64,000 nucleotides of DNA from Labyrinthula sp. Ha (taxonomy: Eukaryota > Sar > Bigyra > Labyrinthulida > Labyrinthulaceae). The translations under genes and the position numbers were made by a program. The DNA lies in assembly GCA_015227615.1 (NCBI GenBank), contig JAALGZ010000029.1:186001-250000 (forward strand), written 5' to 3'. Under the pieces are notes generated by a model. That model was not told the DNA's origin, did no database searches, and saw only the letters and a list, made by a program, of their open reading frames with translations. Within the stretch, counting starts at the first letter, position 1; every line of letters starts with the position of its first letter. Shown piece by piece: positions 35,754 to 48,596 of the stretch.

Positions 35754-38315
35754 TTACTTATTATAATAGTACTCTTCTACTACTTCCTGAACACTTTGGC
35801 CATACAGCTTCTCTAATTTAGTCTCTACAACAGATTTCCCAATACGGTGCATTAAGTTAATAACCTTATCTAAGCTTTCTGGGTCATTTAAATAAGGTTC
35901 ATCATGTTTACTATAAAAGATTCGCAGTCTTTGCTTCATCTTCAGTTCATCGAAGTCATTCTCATCGTCCTTTGTAAGAAGTTGACTTACAAGACGAGTC
36001 GTCTTCATTTTAGCTTCCGTTCTTAGCCCTTCGCTCTTAATACCCTCGCCGTATTTATTAACCAACTTATAATTCAATTTATCTACACCATGATACATGG
36101 CATAATCCACAATTCTGGTAATGTCTTCTTTATTGAGCTTGCTCTTATCAAACTTGTTATAAAATTTCTTCACACGCTTCTCCAACATTACTCTTTCCTG
36201 ATCAACAGGTGTTTCTGGTACTCTATATTTTCCAAGAACAACACTCTCTTGCACATTCAAATCCTGAAACGACTGGTCTCCAACAGCACTAGAAGCATCA
36301 ATGTTAATTTTTTTCCCGTATTGACTGTAGAGGAGATCATTTAACGAGTCAAATCCATTGGTAAGGGTAAACTCAACCATTTCCTTAACATCTAAATTTC
36401 TTCTTAACTTGTCAGGGTCATATTTCTGATAAAATGCAAGTATCAGACTTCTTATCTTTGCCAAATCAACACCATCAGGAAGTGATGCCTTGTCGCTAGA
36501 TTCGGCGTCACTTTCTCGCCTTGTATCACCCGAGAAAGCAGAAGACGAGGTTGAAATTTTTTTCTCCTCCCGCTTTGGCTTTTTTGATTCTCGCTGAGTA
36601 GGCTTCATTCTAGTCAATTCCGTCCTGGTTTCCTCTATGATACTGTTAATCTGAACCTTGGCCCCACCTAAGTTTCTTGCTCTTTGCTTACCTCTAGCAA
36701 TAGGGATCCCTGGAGGCCCTGCATCCAAACGTACCGACATAAGCTTATATCTTGCCTGAGTTGCTGGCTTCTTAAAGTTCGTAACAGCCTTGACCTCCTT
36801 TATTTTCTTACGTCTTTCCTGTTCGGTCTTAACTGGACGTAATTTAGCTGTCTCTCTAAAGTTCTTCTTAAAGTCCTTCTTTGCTCTAGGTTTGTTCTCC
36901 AAATTTTTAGTTGTATCAATACCAGTAGACTTCAGTTGAAAACCTTGCCCGACACCTATCAAAGGAACTCTGTTAGGAAGATTAGTAGTAGTTAGTCTAT
37001 TTTCTTCTATCTTCTTCTGCTTTCTATACTGCTTATAGTGCAGCGGGCCCATCCCATATAGTTTAGTCAACTTATCGTCGAGCATCTGCACACCAATAGA
37101 ATCAGCCAACTCCATAACTTGATCCATAAGTTTAACTTTTCTAGGATCAAACTTAAGATAAAATTGAAGCAAATCTTCTTCAAACTCAGCTCTTTCTTGT
37201 TGACTACTCCAAACAGAGCCATAGGCTTGTTGAGCAGGTTGGTTTTGCTGAGGAGATGCAATTTGCTCAATTGCTGTGAAAGGATCCATAGCATTAAATG
37301 CGGAAGATGCGGGGACCGGACCAGCCTGAGCTTTTTTCATGTTCCTGTAACTTTCCTGGGGTGATCTCATTGCCTTAAAATTAATATTATTGCTGCTTTG
37401 TTGAACTTTAGCGACAGCCTTTTTTGCTTTGGTTCCAAACCTACTAAACAATCCTTTCTTCTTCTGTCCCCCATTTCCTTCTGCACTCTGATACGATTCA
37501 AAAAATTTATTCTCGTTTTCAATGGATGCCTTTGGAGACCCAATTGAACTAAAGGAGGACTTGGACGTTGGCACAGGATACTGTGCAACCCTAGGGCCTG
37601 GAGAGCTCATACCAGGACTTGATGGACTTGCAGGGTAAGCTGGTTCGGAATCATCATCCAGTCCGCGAAAACTCTCCAAATTATCGTCATAGATTCCTTT
37701 TAGTTTTGAATTAAGCACGTCGATTCCAATTTGGGAGGCAACGTTATAAACATCTTCCATTCTATCCAAACGAGCTGGATCATGCTTCCTATAAAAAGCC
37801 CTCAAAGCCGCTCTTAACTCTCCATCAACTTCATATGTCCCAACAACAGGTGAAGAGATCATTCGTTTGGATGCAGGTTGCACAGGAGTAGTATTTCTCA
37901 TATTTTCAGCATTCATTTCCTCTACGTATTCTGAGCTCAGAACACTAGATGTAAGAGACGTGTTCGAACTAGACGTTGAAGTAGGTCTTGGTGGTATTTG
38001 TCTTGCAGCTGGTTCAGGCTGCGGTGCTTTGTTTCTTCTATTGTACGGGTCTGGAACAGAAGCCTGAAAAGATGACTTCTTTTGTCCGGTAAAACTAAGA
38101 TGATTCTCAATGTCGTTAATCCCTTTGAGAAATGTGTTCAGTGATTCACCGTAGAACGCTTCCATTTTCTTATTAAGATCGTCCATTCCAAGCTCCATTC
38201 CCATATCTATCACATCATCTATGTTTTCAATCTCTTCTGGGTCATGTTTTTCATAGTATCGCTCTAAGTTTGTGCGAAGAGTGTCAATGTCATCGAACTC
38301 GAATATCTCTGCCAT
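35754..38315 (-). CDS. Six-repeat protein of unknown function (FYxKxDP...YG modules)
   Basis: An uninterrupted 853-residue frame from ATG 38315. Six copies of a module of about 47 residues lie near residues 13-59, 166-213, 376-424, 620-670, 708-758 and 790-842. The shared pattern is (L)xxFYxKxDPxxL, about 10 residues with a conserved D/V position, then GxDxLNxKLxxxYGxxL; it should form two helices. Linkers are disordered: Ser/Pro-rich at 85-165 and 215-265, basic with a GLFSRFGTKAKKA stretch near 288-300, and Lys/Arg-rich at 475-600. There is no signal peptide, membrane segment or catalytic motif. The module reminds me of FYxKyNPxK...YG repeats seen in some protist cytoskeletal or flagellar proteins; that is recollection, not a match I can test. 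A scaffold role is plausible. The last three modules are closer together than the first three. Confidence 0.75.
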   Translation of the reverse strand: MAEIFEFDDIDTLRTNLERYYEKHDPEEIENIDDVIDMGMELGMDDLNKKMEAFYGESLNTFLKGINDIENHLSFTGQKKSSFQASVPDPYNRRNKAPQPEPAARQIPPRPTSTSSSNTSLTSSVLSSEYVEEMNAENMRNTTPVQPASKRMISSPVVGTYEVDGELRAALRAFYRKHDPARLDRMEDVYNVASQIGIDVLNSKLKGIYDDNLESFRGLDDDSEPAYPASPSSPGMSSPGPRVAQYPVPTSKSSFSSIGSPKASIENENKFFESYQSAEGNGGQKKKGLFSRFGTKAKKAVAKVQQSSNNINFKAMRSPQESYRNMKKAQAGPVPASSAFNAMDPFTAIEQIASPQQNQPAQQAYGSVWSSQQERAEFEEDLLQFYLKFDPRKVKLMDQVMELADSIGVQMLDDKLTKLYGMGPLHYKQYRKQKKIEENRLTTTNLPNRVPLIGVGQGFQLKSTGIDTTKNLENKPRAKKDFKKNFRETAKLRPVKTEQERRKKIKEVKAVTNFKKPATQARYKLMSVRLDAGPPGIPIARGKQRARNLGGAKVQINSIIEETRTELTRMKPTQRESKKPKREEKKISTSSSAFSGDTRRESDAESSDKASLPDGVDLAKIRSLILAFYQKYDPDKLRRNLDVKEMVEFTLTNGFDSLNDLLYSQYGKKINIDASSAVGDQSFQDLNVQESVVLGKYRVPETPVDQERVMLEKRVKKFYNKFDKSKLNKEDITRIVDYAMYHGVDKLNYKLVNKYGEGIKSEGLRTEAKMKTTRLVSQLLTKDDENDFDELKMKQRLRIFYSKHDEPYLNDPESLDKVINLMHRIGKSVVETKLEKLYGQSVQEVVEEYYYNK

Positions 38316-41300
38316 GTAAATTTCTCTTGGTATAAATAACGCTCTATATAGGTCACTTTGGTGCTGTTCTGTTCAATTTTAGTATAGAATCAAAATTTGG
38401 ATTTAATTCTTTGAACTAAATATCGCTTGAGTCTGCTTTTGGGTCCTTAACTTTTCAGGGGAAGGTTTATTTCTTTTGGTCTTATCAAACGTGTATTTCT
38501 TTCAGTATATTTTTTACAGTTGTAGAAAACGTTTTAGGTGGCGTATTTGGCCATTATTCAATCTGTTACCTGACACGAATACAGTTTTTAAACCCGTTCT
38601 GATATCCTAGTGCTTTTACCGGTATATTAAACTAGAAAAGTTAAAAATAGTTAAAATAAATGTTATATAGATATAACGCAAAGAAACTATAGTTAAGTTG
38701 AAGTTAAGTATATCTGAATTCACTGGGACACCTAGGCACTAATTTGACGCCGGTCTTAGCACTCTGACGGCTTATACATTTAGTAGGGAACTCCTGTCTT
38801 TATTTATACAAACTAATTTTTAAAAGAAACGGGAAACATACAAAATGAAGAACACTTCGTTCTTAACCATGTTGTTCTAATACAAAAGAAGCTTAGTGGA
38901 TTAAACAATAGATTCAACTCCTCGGTTAAAGCTTCTAGTTCTTGCACCCATATCTGTTAATACCATGCGAGGTGATTAAAGCAGAAAGTGTTTGAATTCT
39001 AAGGTCAGGAACAAAGTAAACGCGCAAAATGAAAACAAACCTTAACTAAGATTGTTAATTAAGGCCTCAAGCTTTAGTATACTCTTCGAAGAAAGCTATG
39101 GACGCACCTACCTTTAATCATTTGTGTAGGTCTGTTAATATATAATTTATCAACTCATCACTGGCAGCCTTACAAGCTGACGTCGGGTTGATGATGAGTA
39201 CCCAAGTCTACATAAAGCTTAGACTCCCCTTTCCAGAAAATATCTCGTTTTAGGCTTGCAGAAAATGAATGCACAGAAAACTTTACAGTATGAACCCTTA
39301 GTAAGAGGCTTCTTAAGTTCATTAGTTTCGGGCAATTTGACGTAGTACTGTGTATCTATACATAATAGTTACTATTTTTCAAGAATTAGCTGTTGGCATA
39401 ATAAATTCAGATAACTTATCTCTTCTAATGGTAGAGTAGATTTTGGGAGATTTGTGGTACACTAGTGATAGCTTTCAGATCTGTTTGTTTCGATAGGTTA
39501 TCGCTTCTTCCTTGCTCTCTTGCTCTAAGAGAGTATTGAAAATGTTATCAACTATTACTTGTCGCTCATTTACAAAGAGAAATACTTCTTCAAAATATAT
39601 TAATCAAAGAAACTACTTCATTAGGGGCTACTAGCACCTTTAACAATCAATATACTAAAATTATTCTGCTTATATTGAACAACAGTTTAATAAAAAGGTG
39701 GCTATACGTATTAGTAAAATTAGTTACATTAGAATTTGGGATAATATTGACATATTCAATCTTGTAAAGAAATAAAACGGTTAATATAACAACTAATGAC
39801 CATAAGAAACAACAAATGGCCAAAGGTAGAAGAACCTCTTATCAACTGAGTCATACTTAGCCATGTGAAAGCATTACTCCAATTGAACCTTTCTGAGAAG
39901 ACCACTTGGTATGGTTTTAAGCTTTACTGTTCTAAGGGTGCTACTTGGGGAATTTGATTTAGTCACGAAGGCCCAATTAACCTTAACAGCTATCACCATT
40001 TTTTTATGAAATTTAGAACCTGTCACAATACAGTTAGTATGATTCCCTATTTGATTTTCTATCAGACGGTTCAACTGTTAAATTCCGAGAAGAAAAACCT
40101 GGTACCGTAACGCTTGCTAACTTTTGCAAAATACTTCCATACTTATGTCGAACATAATATTGCGAGAAGTTCCTGTAACATCGACAATCATTCCATTACT
40201 TAACTAGGCACAATTTTGCAAGAGGCTAACTTCTTTGTTCGGCTTAGAGGGACGTACTGATATTTTGGCATTCCGTTTAAAATTTTCTCAATAAACCCAC
40301 CGGGACCTATGACGAGTTAATTAAGAAGACAATAAACAGCATAGGATATGAACATTCTTTTCTTAAAAATTGATGTTTTAAAGTTTAAATATATGCAACG
40401 AGGCCTCAAAAATATTTTGTAATCACGATATTCTAAACAGATTAAGACACAATAGAATAATCCGTACTGACAGTTTCTTTATTTTTCTAAAATGAATTAT
40501 CAACTTTTATTCCCAAAATAGAAATCTACTGTCATGAAGAGATATGATACATAATTTTCACAAACAAAAATAGATGCAATAATGAAAAGACACTTGCTAA
40601 GATTTTATGAAAACATTGCTTTTAGTTTTCCATGCTGCATATAAGAGGTGTATCTCCCCCACGAATATTCCCATTAATGGCGCTGAACACAGTCAATAAG
40701 TCCTAATTCATGAAAGCAACCATTGATAGTTATTTGCCACAGAGGCAGTTGAAAAGTATCTTTTCATACTCTTAGACAAGAGCAACTTGCGATTGCAGGG
40801 GCATACTGTAATTCTTTCTTACCTCTCTTGTTACATATTTATTCCTTTTTTGTTTGAATGTAACCCGGTTACAACGATCTAAATAGATGTCTATATTGAG
40901 GCAAGATCATCATCTTGATCACACAAGCAACTTATTCATATGAACCTAGGTTTTTTTATTGATGTTGGGCTATAATTTGTTCGACAACCATCATCTATGA
41001 TTGCCGAAGACTGAAATGTCATCTTCCACTATTGTTTGGCATATCCTGCAGCTTCTTATTAACAAGTACCAGAAGGAAGTCATTTTGTATGACCCAAGAC
41101 ATAGTTTTAGAAATTGCAACGAGAAACATTTCTTGATAAACGTGACCCAAGAAACAGCAATCCAGTTACGTGTTCGTACCTAACAGTAACTCCACTTAGC
41201 AGTCTTGCTGTTAAAGTATATGAACTTCTAATATAATAGTAACATCCTCAATTATTTATGAATCAAGAGGTGCTCTATAATTTTAAGGACATTAGAATTT

Positions 41301-44300
41301 GTATTGTGTTGTCAGCTATTCATTACTTACAACAAAGTTATAAGGGATTTATTTCTAATTATAATTAAAATTTTAAATCGCAAGGTAGAAATATCTTCGC
41401 CTAGACTTGTTCCCCAGCAAAACATACTTGGGACAATGTATAAGTGCTTTTACGGCTATGTAACCTATAGTATTCATATTTTATGACAGTAGATTCTATT
41501 TAAAATATCATTTAACCCACAAACGGAAGTACTCTTATTGTGAACCTTTAACTAATTTTATCAATTAAGGGATATGGCAGCCATAACAAAATACAAAGAA
41601 ACAAACCTTGTTCTAGCAAATATGGTTTCAAGTAAGAACCACCAATTGTTAAAAGAAGATAGTTAAAGCAAGAAAACGATTCATAAATATAGGAAATATA
41701 TCCATAGTTATACAAGGTTTTTTGAATTGTATTAAAGCTTTTACAACCATTATATTCGCTGTATTGGACTCTACTTGAGCCAAAGCATTTTTCGTTATTC
41801 TATATATTTTAGTTTCATGTGTGCACTAGGTGTAAAGAGTCATGTGGCTCTAAAAATGCATTAGCTAAAAAAAGGAATAAAATTTTGATGTTTCTTTTTT
41901 GTCTATGCTTATAGAGAAGAATTCACTCATGTTGCCTTAGCATCTTCGCAAAGGTAATTAATCAATTCAGAATTATTCAGCTCGGCGGCACCTAGTAAGT
42001 CATTTTTTTATCTTGCCCAATGAACCTTTTTAGTAGGAAGTATAACTTAGTTCTCTAATATTATAGTTTGATTCTACTTGGCTGTGTCATAAGGTTGTCT
42101 CCAATGGGAAAGGTGTACAAGACAAATTGTCTTTAAATGGCCCACTGTTCAAGTCGTATTGAGACGTTTATTTTATCCCAGGGATGGGATGTATAAAATG
42201 AGAAGTATGTATTCACTTGGTTCAAGTTCAATAACACGGTAAAGATACTTAAAAGAAATAATGGTTCCACTTTAGGTGATCTAAAACTTCTTTTCTATTT
42301 GAATCTAACCGACTTCAAAATCAGCTCTTCTCGGGTAAAAAGGGTCTTATGATGAGAAAGACTCGCTGTGGTATTGTCTTTGAATAACAGTTACACACTT
42401 GAACACAATGTGTGTTCTTATGGTATTTATAGGAGCCCAACAAGAAAAAGTCAAATTGATTTGCATCTTGAATTGAGGAATCACTGAAATCTATATTTAG
42501 TTGCCAAGCTATCTTCAAAGCAAATAAAAAATTAGAAAACATGGTGACTATGCAGATACTACCGTTCATTAAATTTTTCATGTTTCTGTATCATACCGGT
42601 TAGAAACGATAGCTGAGATATATATATATTTCGACAATAATAATAGTTAACTGAATCGCAAGTATAGGTCCAGATGGAAACCACATTAAGAGCTTAGTAG
42701 AACTTATAAATAAATTTACAAGAAACTGTTTGACTCTGTAGAAGTTTGGATATCACATTAAATTAGGAATATGCAGGATTTGTAGAACTCATGAAAGAAT
42801 TATGAGTGTGAAGTTGACAAAAAATTTTTTAAATAAATATAAGAATCCCCAACATAAAACTCCATGTGGACTTTAAGTGTCATCACCAGGTTTTGAGAAT
42901 CTTCAAAGCAACAAAAAAAGTTTTGGTTGAGTCTGAATCCGTTGGCTTTTAATTCATGCACGTGAGATTTTCTTCAGTTTACATCCTTAATTACAAAGCA
43001 TAAATCTAACTCAATGCGCCTTTAACTACAGGAAAATTTTCGGTTCAAAAAAACTGTTAAAGCAGAATTGACATGTTTGTGGAAAGAAGATTTTTTTTTT
43101 GCAGATTCGATACCGATACCCTCAAAGAAAGAGCACAGACAGGGTCCCTCAAAATACTGAGATTGTGAAAATCCCATACCCTATAGCCTTATTTCTAAAT
43201 TTATTCCTCTTTCTGTCTAAATAATTACTGGAACCGTTTTAATTAACAAAAAATATATATTTATATCCTCGTTTTTTTATTTATGAGTACAACATGCAAT
43301 CATGAAATAGGCTATGAATAGATTAAAAGTATTGCTTGATTCCTTAACAGTACTTGATTTAATTATTGTAGTTTTCGCTGATGGCATCTACCTGAGAAAA
43401 TTACAGCATGGCATTTTTGCTACATTATTTGGATCTATCATTTTAATCTTGGTGACATATCATAAGGTAAATTTTAACATACTGACTTAATTCTCTAAGT
43501 ATATCAATTGCCAATTTATCACCTAACGTGATACATTTTGCAAACCATTATGGCTTTGATAATAGTTTGATTTCCTTTTTGTGCTTTTTTGATTTGTTAA
43601 TAATAATGTTTTTGCTATCTTTTTGTACCTACTCTTTCCACAGGTTATAAGTACCATTACTCTCCACTCCTAAAATGCTCCGTATGTATTTTTTTTAATA
43701 AGTATTTGTAGATTGATAACGTAACAATTCCGAGCACAGTACCTCCAAAAACATTACAGGGTATTTAGTTTTGTTAACTCTATTCATGCAGTCATATACT
43801 TTATTTAGTCGTATGATTCAAGGTAGCCAATCATAAAATAGTAAACATATCATGATCTTCAAATCGGATAAATTCAAATGTTACGAGATAGATTGAATAT
43901 ATTTTTTGTCTTTGTCCATAGGAGATATGTTTTCTCACAAATTTTAGACCCAGAGTGTTTACATAACATTATCATATTGAATCTTGTTGTGACCTCAATT
44001 AAGTTCTTCTCTATTATTTCTTATAGTCTTTTGGATTGAACTTCGAGGTTAATGTGAGACAGTAGTGGGCTTGGAGATATCAAATTGATCTTTGACAATG
44101 TACTCACGGGAGCCTGGGTTGAAATTCTTATCAGGTTTAGCCAATACTAACAATAGTTGCACTTAGTCAAGAAAACTAATAATTTAAAGTAACAATCTAA
44201 TGATTCTTATTTAACTCTGATTATAAGCAAGACATATATAATTTTGTACCTTGCTAAGTATATTTGGTTAAGCTCTTATTATAAATTAATCATCGGCAAT

Positions 44301-47300
44301 AAGTTTATCAAATGCTCAAATCAATCGATTTTTGTTAGTCTAATGGAAGCTAGAAAAAGCTTGAAAAATTGTGCCAAAATACCAGGGAGTGATTTCTGAG
44401 TATGATACATTTTCTTCAAGTGTTTATTATTTAGGCTTTAATACTGTGCTAAAAGTAATGCGTTATTTAGTTCAAGGTCATGTGCTCCTACTTATAGTTA
44501 GAAAACAGTTGTTGTCAGCCAATAACCAGTATACTTATTGGATTACCAGAATCAATAAATAAGAGAACTGAAGATCAAGATATCGAGGTTTTTACACAAA
44601 TCAAAAAAATTCTAGTCTCTTATAAAAAAAATCGAGGAATTATGAGTATACAGAGTCTTGATTTCATTCTTAAGACCAATGTGTAAATGAACTAGTTCTA
44701 CATTATCTAGGTTATAATTAAAAAAACCGGGCTTCTTACGGATTTTTTTTGGGTTACAAACAAATGTTCTGTTAAGTTAAAATTTATGGCTTTTATGTAA
44801 GCCAAGTCAAGTCCAGTCATGGAATACTTTCAACATATTTTAAAGTATATATATATATTAGGTGATCTTAATTTTTTTAGCTCTGAATCTTCTGTTTTCT
44901 AGATTTATTAACCTGGACCAATTTCGCTTTCAAAAGCTATGCAAAGGCTTCTTAATGGAGAGTGTTTTTAAGAAATGGGCATATCCACAGATTTGATTAA
45001 GTAGCGCAGATACAGCAAATGAATCAATTTGCATAAGGTTCTATATTCCACAATATTCAAACTGTCCTCTTAATTATTTTATGTGTTAGTTATAGATGAG
45101 TGCATGTTTCTCAAGACGAGTACTTCCACTTAAACGTTAATCATTATTTGAATATAAAAAAGTTGTGCCTTTAGGTTGAGGTCTTTTGATTACATGAGAG
45201 TCTAACAAAATCTTTGTTTATTGTTCTCTATCTTAAATGGAGGATTGAATAAGCAGATATAATAGTAACAATTGAATATTATATACTTCTTCCAATATCA
45301 ATACTATATAGCTAAATAACTAATAATGATAATAGTAAGTTGTGGGAAGGTGTCTACTTTATTGAAATGGAGTATTAGTTAAAATACTCTCCACATAACT
45401 TTTACATATTTTTCCTGAGCACATAAGTTAAAATTTCAAGTCTATGACTTTCAGAATTTTAGATGCGATAGCTGAATTAAAAGTTCTAAGACAATTTCTA
45501 GAAGTATATTTCTTCAAATGAAGTAGTGAATAAGAGGAATGCAAGAAAACGGTGAAAATTGTAAAGGGAACTAATCATTTTCAAACTCTTTATCTTATGT
45601 TTTGGGTTAAAATGCTCATTTCTAAACTGTAGTGAAATCCAATTATATTGCTAATTTCACAGTAGCCCCACCATTTAGCAGTTGCTAGTTGCATACCCTT
45701 TTGTATTTCTAATATTACATATGGAAGAACGCCAAAATAGCAAGGGTATAATCTCCGCTGCAATAAAGATCGAGCATTTCATTTAGGTAATATAAAGCTA
45801 TAAATAAGAAACTTGAAGTTTCTTTAAACTATATTGTCTTCATATTCCGGCTAATAGATCTATTCTATGTCAATTTTTCAAAAGTTTTAACCCCCATGGT
45901 GCATATGCAATGTTGTTTTCAATGAACATTAACTCTGATGCTTATTTTTAAGTAAGATTCTAACCAGATTCAATTTATAGAAAGATAGAAATGGTTTTAA
46001 ATTTATATTTCTCTTATCACGTGTTACCTTCCTATCAATTTTATCCATTAGTAGCACAAATGCTTCTCAAGCAACTCTAGCATACCGTTGTAGTGACTAT
46101 TCCGATGTTGAAAAGAACTTTTCATTTAATACAAATTCGAAACCAGGTGTGAAAATTGTTAATTGTAGAGTTTATCTCATATGTTTGTGCTTTGGTCTGT
46201 AGAGAAGCTTATCAGCCAGATATGTAATCTAGGCTGTCATTATAATACTGAGAAATAGGAATATATTATACATCTATTTCTTCAAAAGATTCTCGCTATT
46301 TTAACTGGAATCTAATCCTGTGGACAAGATAAAAATCTTAAAACAAAGTATTACCTGAATCAAGAATAATTTTCTATTAAATAAGGTGTGTAGTTATCTA
46401 AAACGAAGTAAAATATTTAGTGAGCTTATGTACATGCATTTATTTTTGATTCATCAGAGTTTTAAGATTTAATATAACACATCACGGTTTATTGTTGATT
46501 TCTATTCTTTACTACAACATAAAAGTAAATCGACAGCTCCATGGTTTTTTGCTGCAGGTTCCTTGTTTGGTCTTCTCTGAAGAAAAACCGAAGGAGATAG
46601 ATTAACTACTTTCGCTGAATATAGTCATTAATTTTCAATGCCGCTAGTAAGAGAGATAACTCGTCAACCCTGTTTACTATGCTACTTAATATAAACAGGA
46701 TAAGGAGTTAGTTAGCTAGCATGCTTATCCATTTTTTTCTTGTGTAATAACAAAGATATTTATTACGTTTTCCATTAACAACAGATTAACTTTAATCCAA
46801 ATCACACGCTTTGAGTTACCTGTAGGAGAGTGCAAGCCCAGATAAGACCATTGCAACAAAAAAAGAGTTACTAATTGAGGAATACAAAGTTCTTGTAAGA
46901 AAATTAGAACCTTTATCTAAGTAAGAAAATTAAATCAAGTTACCTTAAACAAGAATGGTAGTTAAGCTGACAGACTTAAGACAAGAACAAAGGAGGAAAA
47001 AAGAATCTATCAACTAATTAGCCAGTCATAGGCAGAATAATAAGTTAAAAGGATTGTAACAACTCAGATTAATTCTCTAATTCAGGTTAGTATTCCCGTC
47101 TTTTTTTCTCCCATTGGGGATTCCAACCAGTACAAATAAAATAGTCTTCATCGGCTAAATAGAAGCTTCCAAAGTTGTAGCTTTGTAAGAAAAATTACAT
47201 ATTTGTTTTAATATTTGGAACCCTTGAAGTCGAAAAGACCCTCTTGGCAAGTTTTAGTGACGCCTTGTTCAAAGAAAATGAGCAGTCCAGGAACAGGCAC

Positions 47301-47681
47301 TTGGCTTCGAAAAGGTGCTACCATCTCTATATAGACTTACCATAAATAAATTATTGCCAAAAACACATATAAGAGACTATGTTAAACAATACATTTGGTG
47401 ATTGACCCAATGATCTCGCACTGTAGAGCTTTCAAAATAACTCTTTGTTCATTAATTCAACAAAGAACCTACAGCTAAACAATTCAAAGACATTGATATT
47501 TGTTAAATAAAGCATAAAAAATAAGGCTCCAAAGAATAAAAACTATATTAGCTACTGATAAAGTGTGAATAGTAATTATTTGCAACGAAGCTTAAAACAG
47601 CAACAAAGTTCAAAGCATGTTTGGCGATAATTGTGGTAATGTCATACTGTGTTAAAGCAGCAAGACTTTAGGAAAAGATAA
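38316..47681. other. 9.4-kb gene desert
   Basis: The longest stretch with no gene I can support. Open frames are short, of random composition and without family motifs; one at 41001-41183 has a LYDPRHSF string vaguely like a MADF/SANT module, too weak to call. AT dinucleotide runs lie near 44840-44850. No tRNA, rRNA, snRNA or LTR was recognised on either strand. Confidence 0.45.
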
Positions 47682-48502
47682 ATGCAGATTTATAGAAGCA
47701 TAAGCAGTGTATCCAGGATGAAAAGACTGAATCTCCGATCGCTTTCAACAAACTCAACCAGGACTAAATCGAAACTCGATTATCTTGGAGTATCAATATT
47801 TGCCGTTATTTCCATTGGAACAGCTTCATTGGGTGTTTGGCAACTGAAGAGATATAACTGGAAGAGTGATCTTATTCAAGAAAGGCAAACTTCACTTAGA
47901 AAACAACCACAAAACTATTCTTCATCTCAAAGCACAGATGAAAGCTCTAGGTTTGAAAATTTTGTTCTCAATGGAACTATTCTTTCTAAAGAGTTTGTCC
48001 TCTTAGGGCCTAGATCGGCTCCTAAATTAGCTTCTAAGAGTGCAATGGCGAGGCAAGGATATTACATTCTTATCCCTTTTCATTTAGAAGGAACTAAGAA
48101 AACAGTAGTTTTAAATTTAGGTTGGATATCTGGAGTATTTTTATCTCTTGTTTTTATTCTTAGCGAGATCTTGATATGACTCAGGTTAGAGAAAAACTTA
48201 AGAAAGAAAGAGAAAATAATCATTTTGAAGTTGTGTTGACTCAGTTTGAAAGAAATGGACCTAAACATTCAGGAAAAAATTTTCTTTGGGTTGATTATGA
48301 AGGTTTGAAAAATGTTTGGGGGAATGAAGACTTAAGTGAGCTTTACTTTGAAGCTACTGGTTCAGGAGAATTTGACCGAAAAGAAATAGACGAGTTCATT
48401 AACTTTAGTGTTTCTCCTTCTGTACATCTAGGTTACTCAGCTACTTGGTTTGGAATCTCCTTAGCTGCTTTAGGAATTCTACGAAGCCGATTTTTCAAAT
48501 GA
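47682..48502 (+). CDS. SURF1: SURF1 cytochrome c oxidase assembly protein
   Basis: Two exons (47682-48134 and 48164-48502) across a 29-bp GTATTT...CTTAG intron give 263 residues. The first ~33 residues are rich in Arg, Ser and Thr with no acids, a mitochondrial targeting sequence. Transmembrane helix 1 (about 34-56) leads into the SURF1 signature GVWQLKRYNWKSDLI. GQ-like and NLGWISGRD blocks follow (the splice falls inside the latter). NFLWVDYEGL matches the family's WxxxDxxxL block, and LGYSATWFGISLAALGIL forms helix 2 near the end. SURF1 is an inner-membrane factor that helps insert heme a into Cox1. It is convergent with the phosphodiesterase gene, with 94 bp between stops. Confidence 0.95.
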
Positions 48503-48596
48503 TTTAGTTGCACAATTTTTAAATTTTAGTTGGTCGATATAAAAACACACATATATAACAAACTATTTCTAACCAATACGGATTTCATATGCGTTT

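Noticed and set aside
38341-38352. CTATATAG as a TATA box for the repeat-protein gene
   Set aside because: It lies only about 30 bases from the ATG, leaving no room for a 5' leader, and such strings are common in AT-rich DNA.
41001-41183. Possible MADF/SANT-like fragment
   Set aside because: Only a LYDP-like string; surroundings are non-coding in composition.
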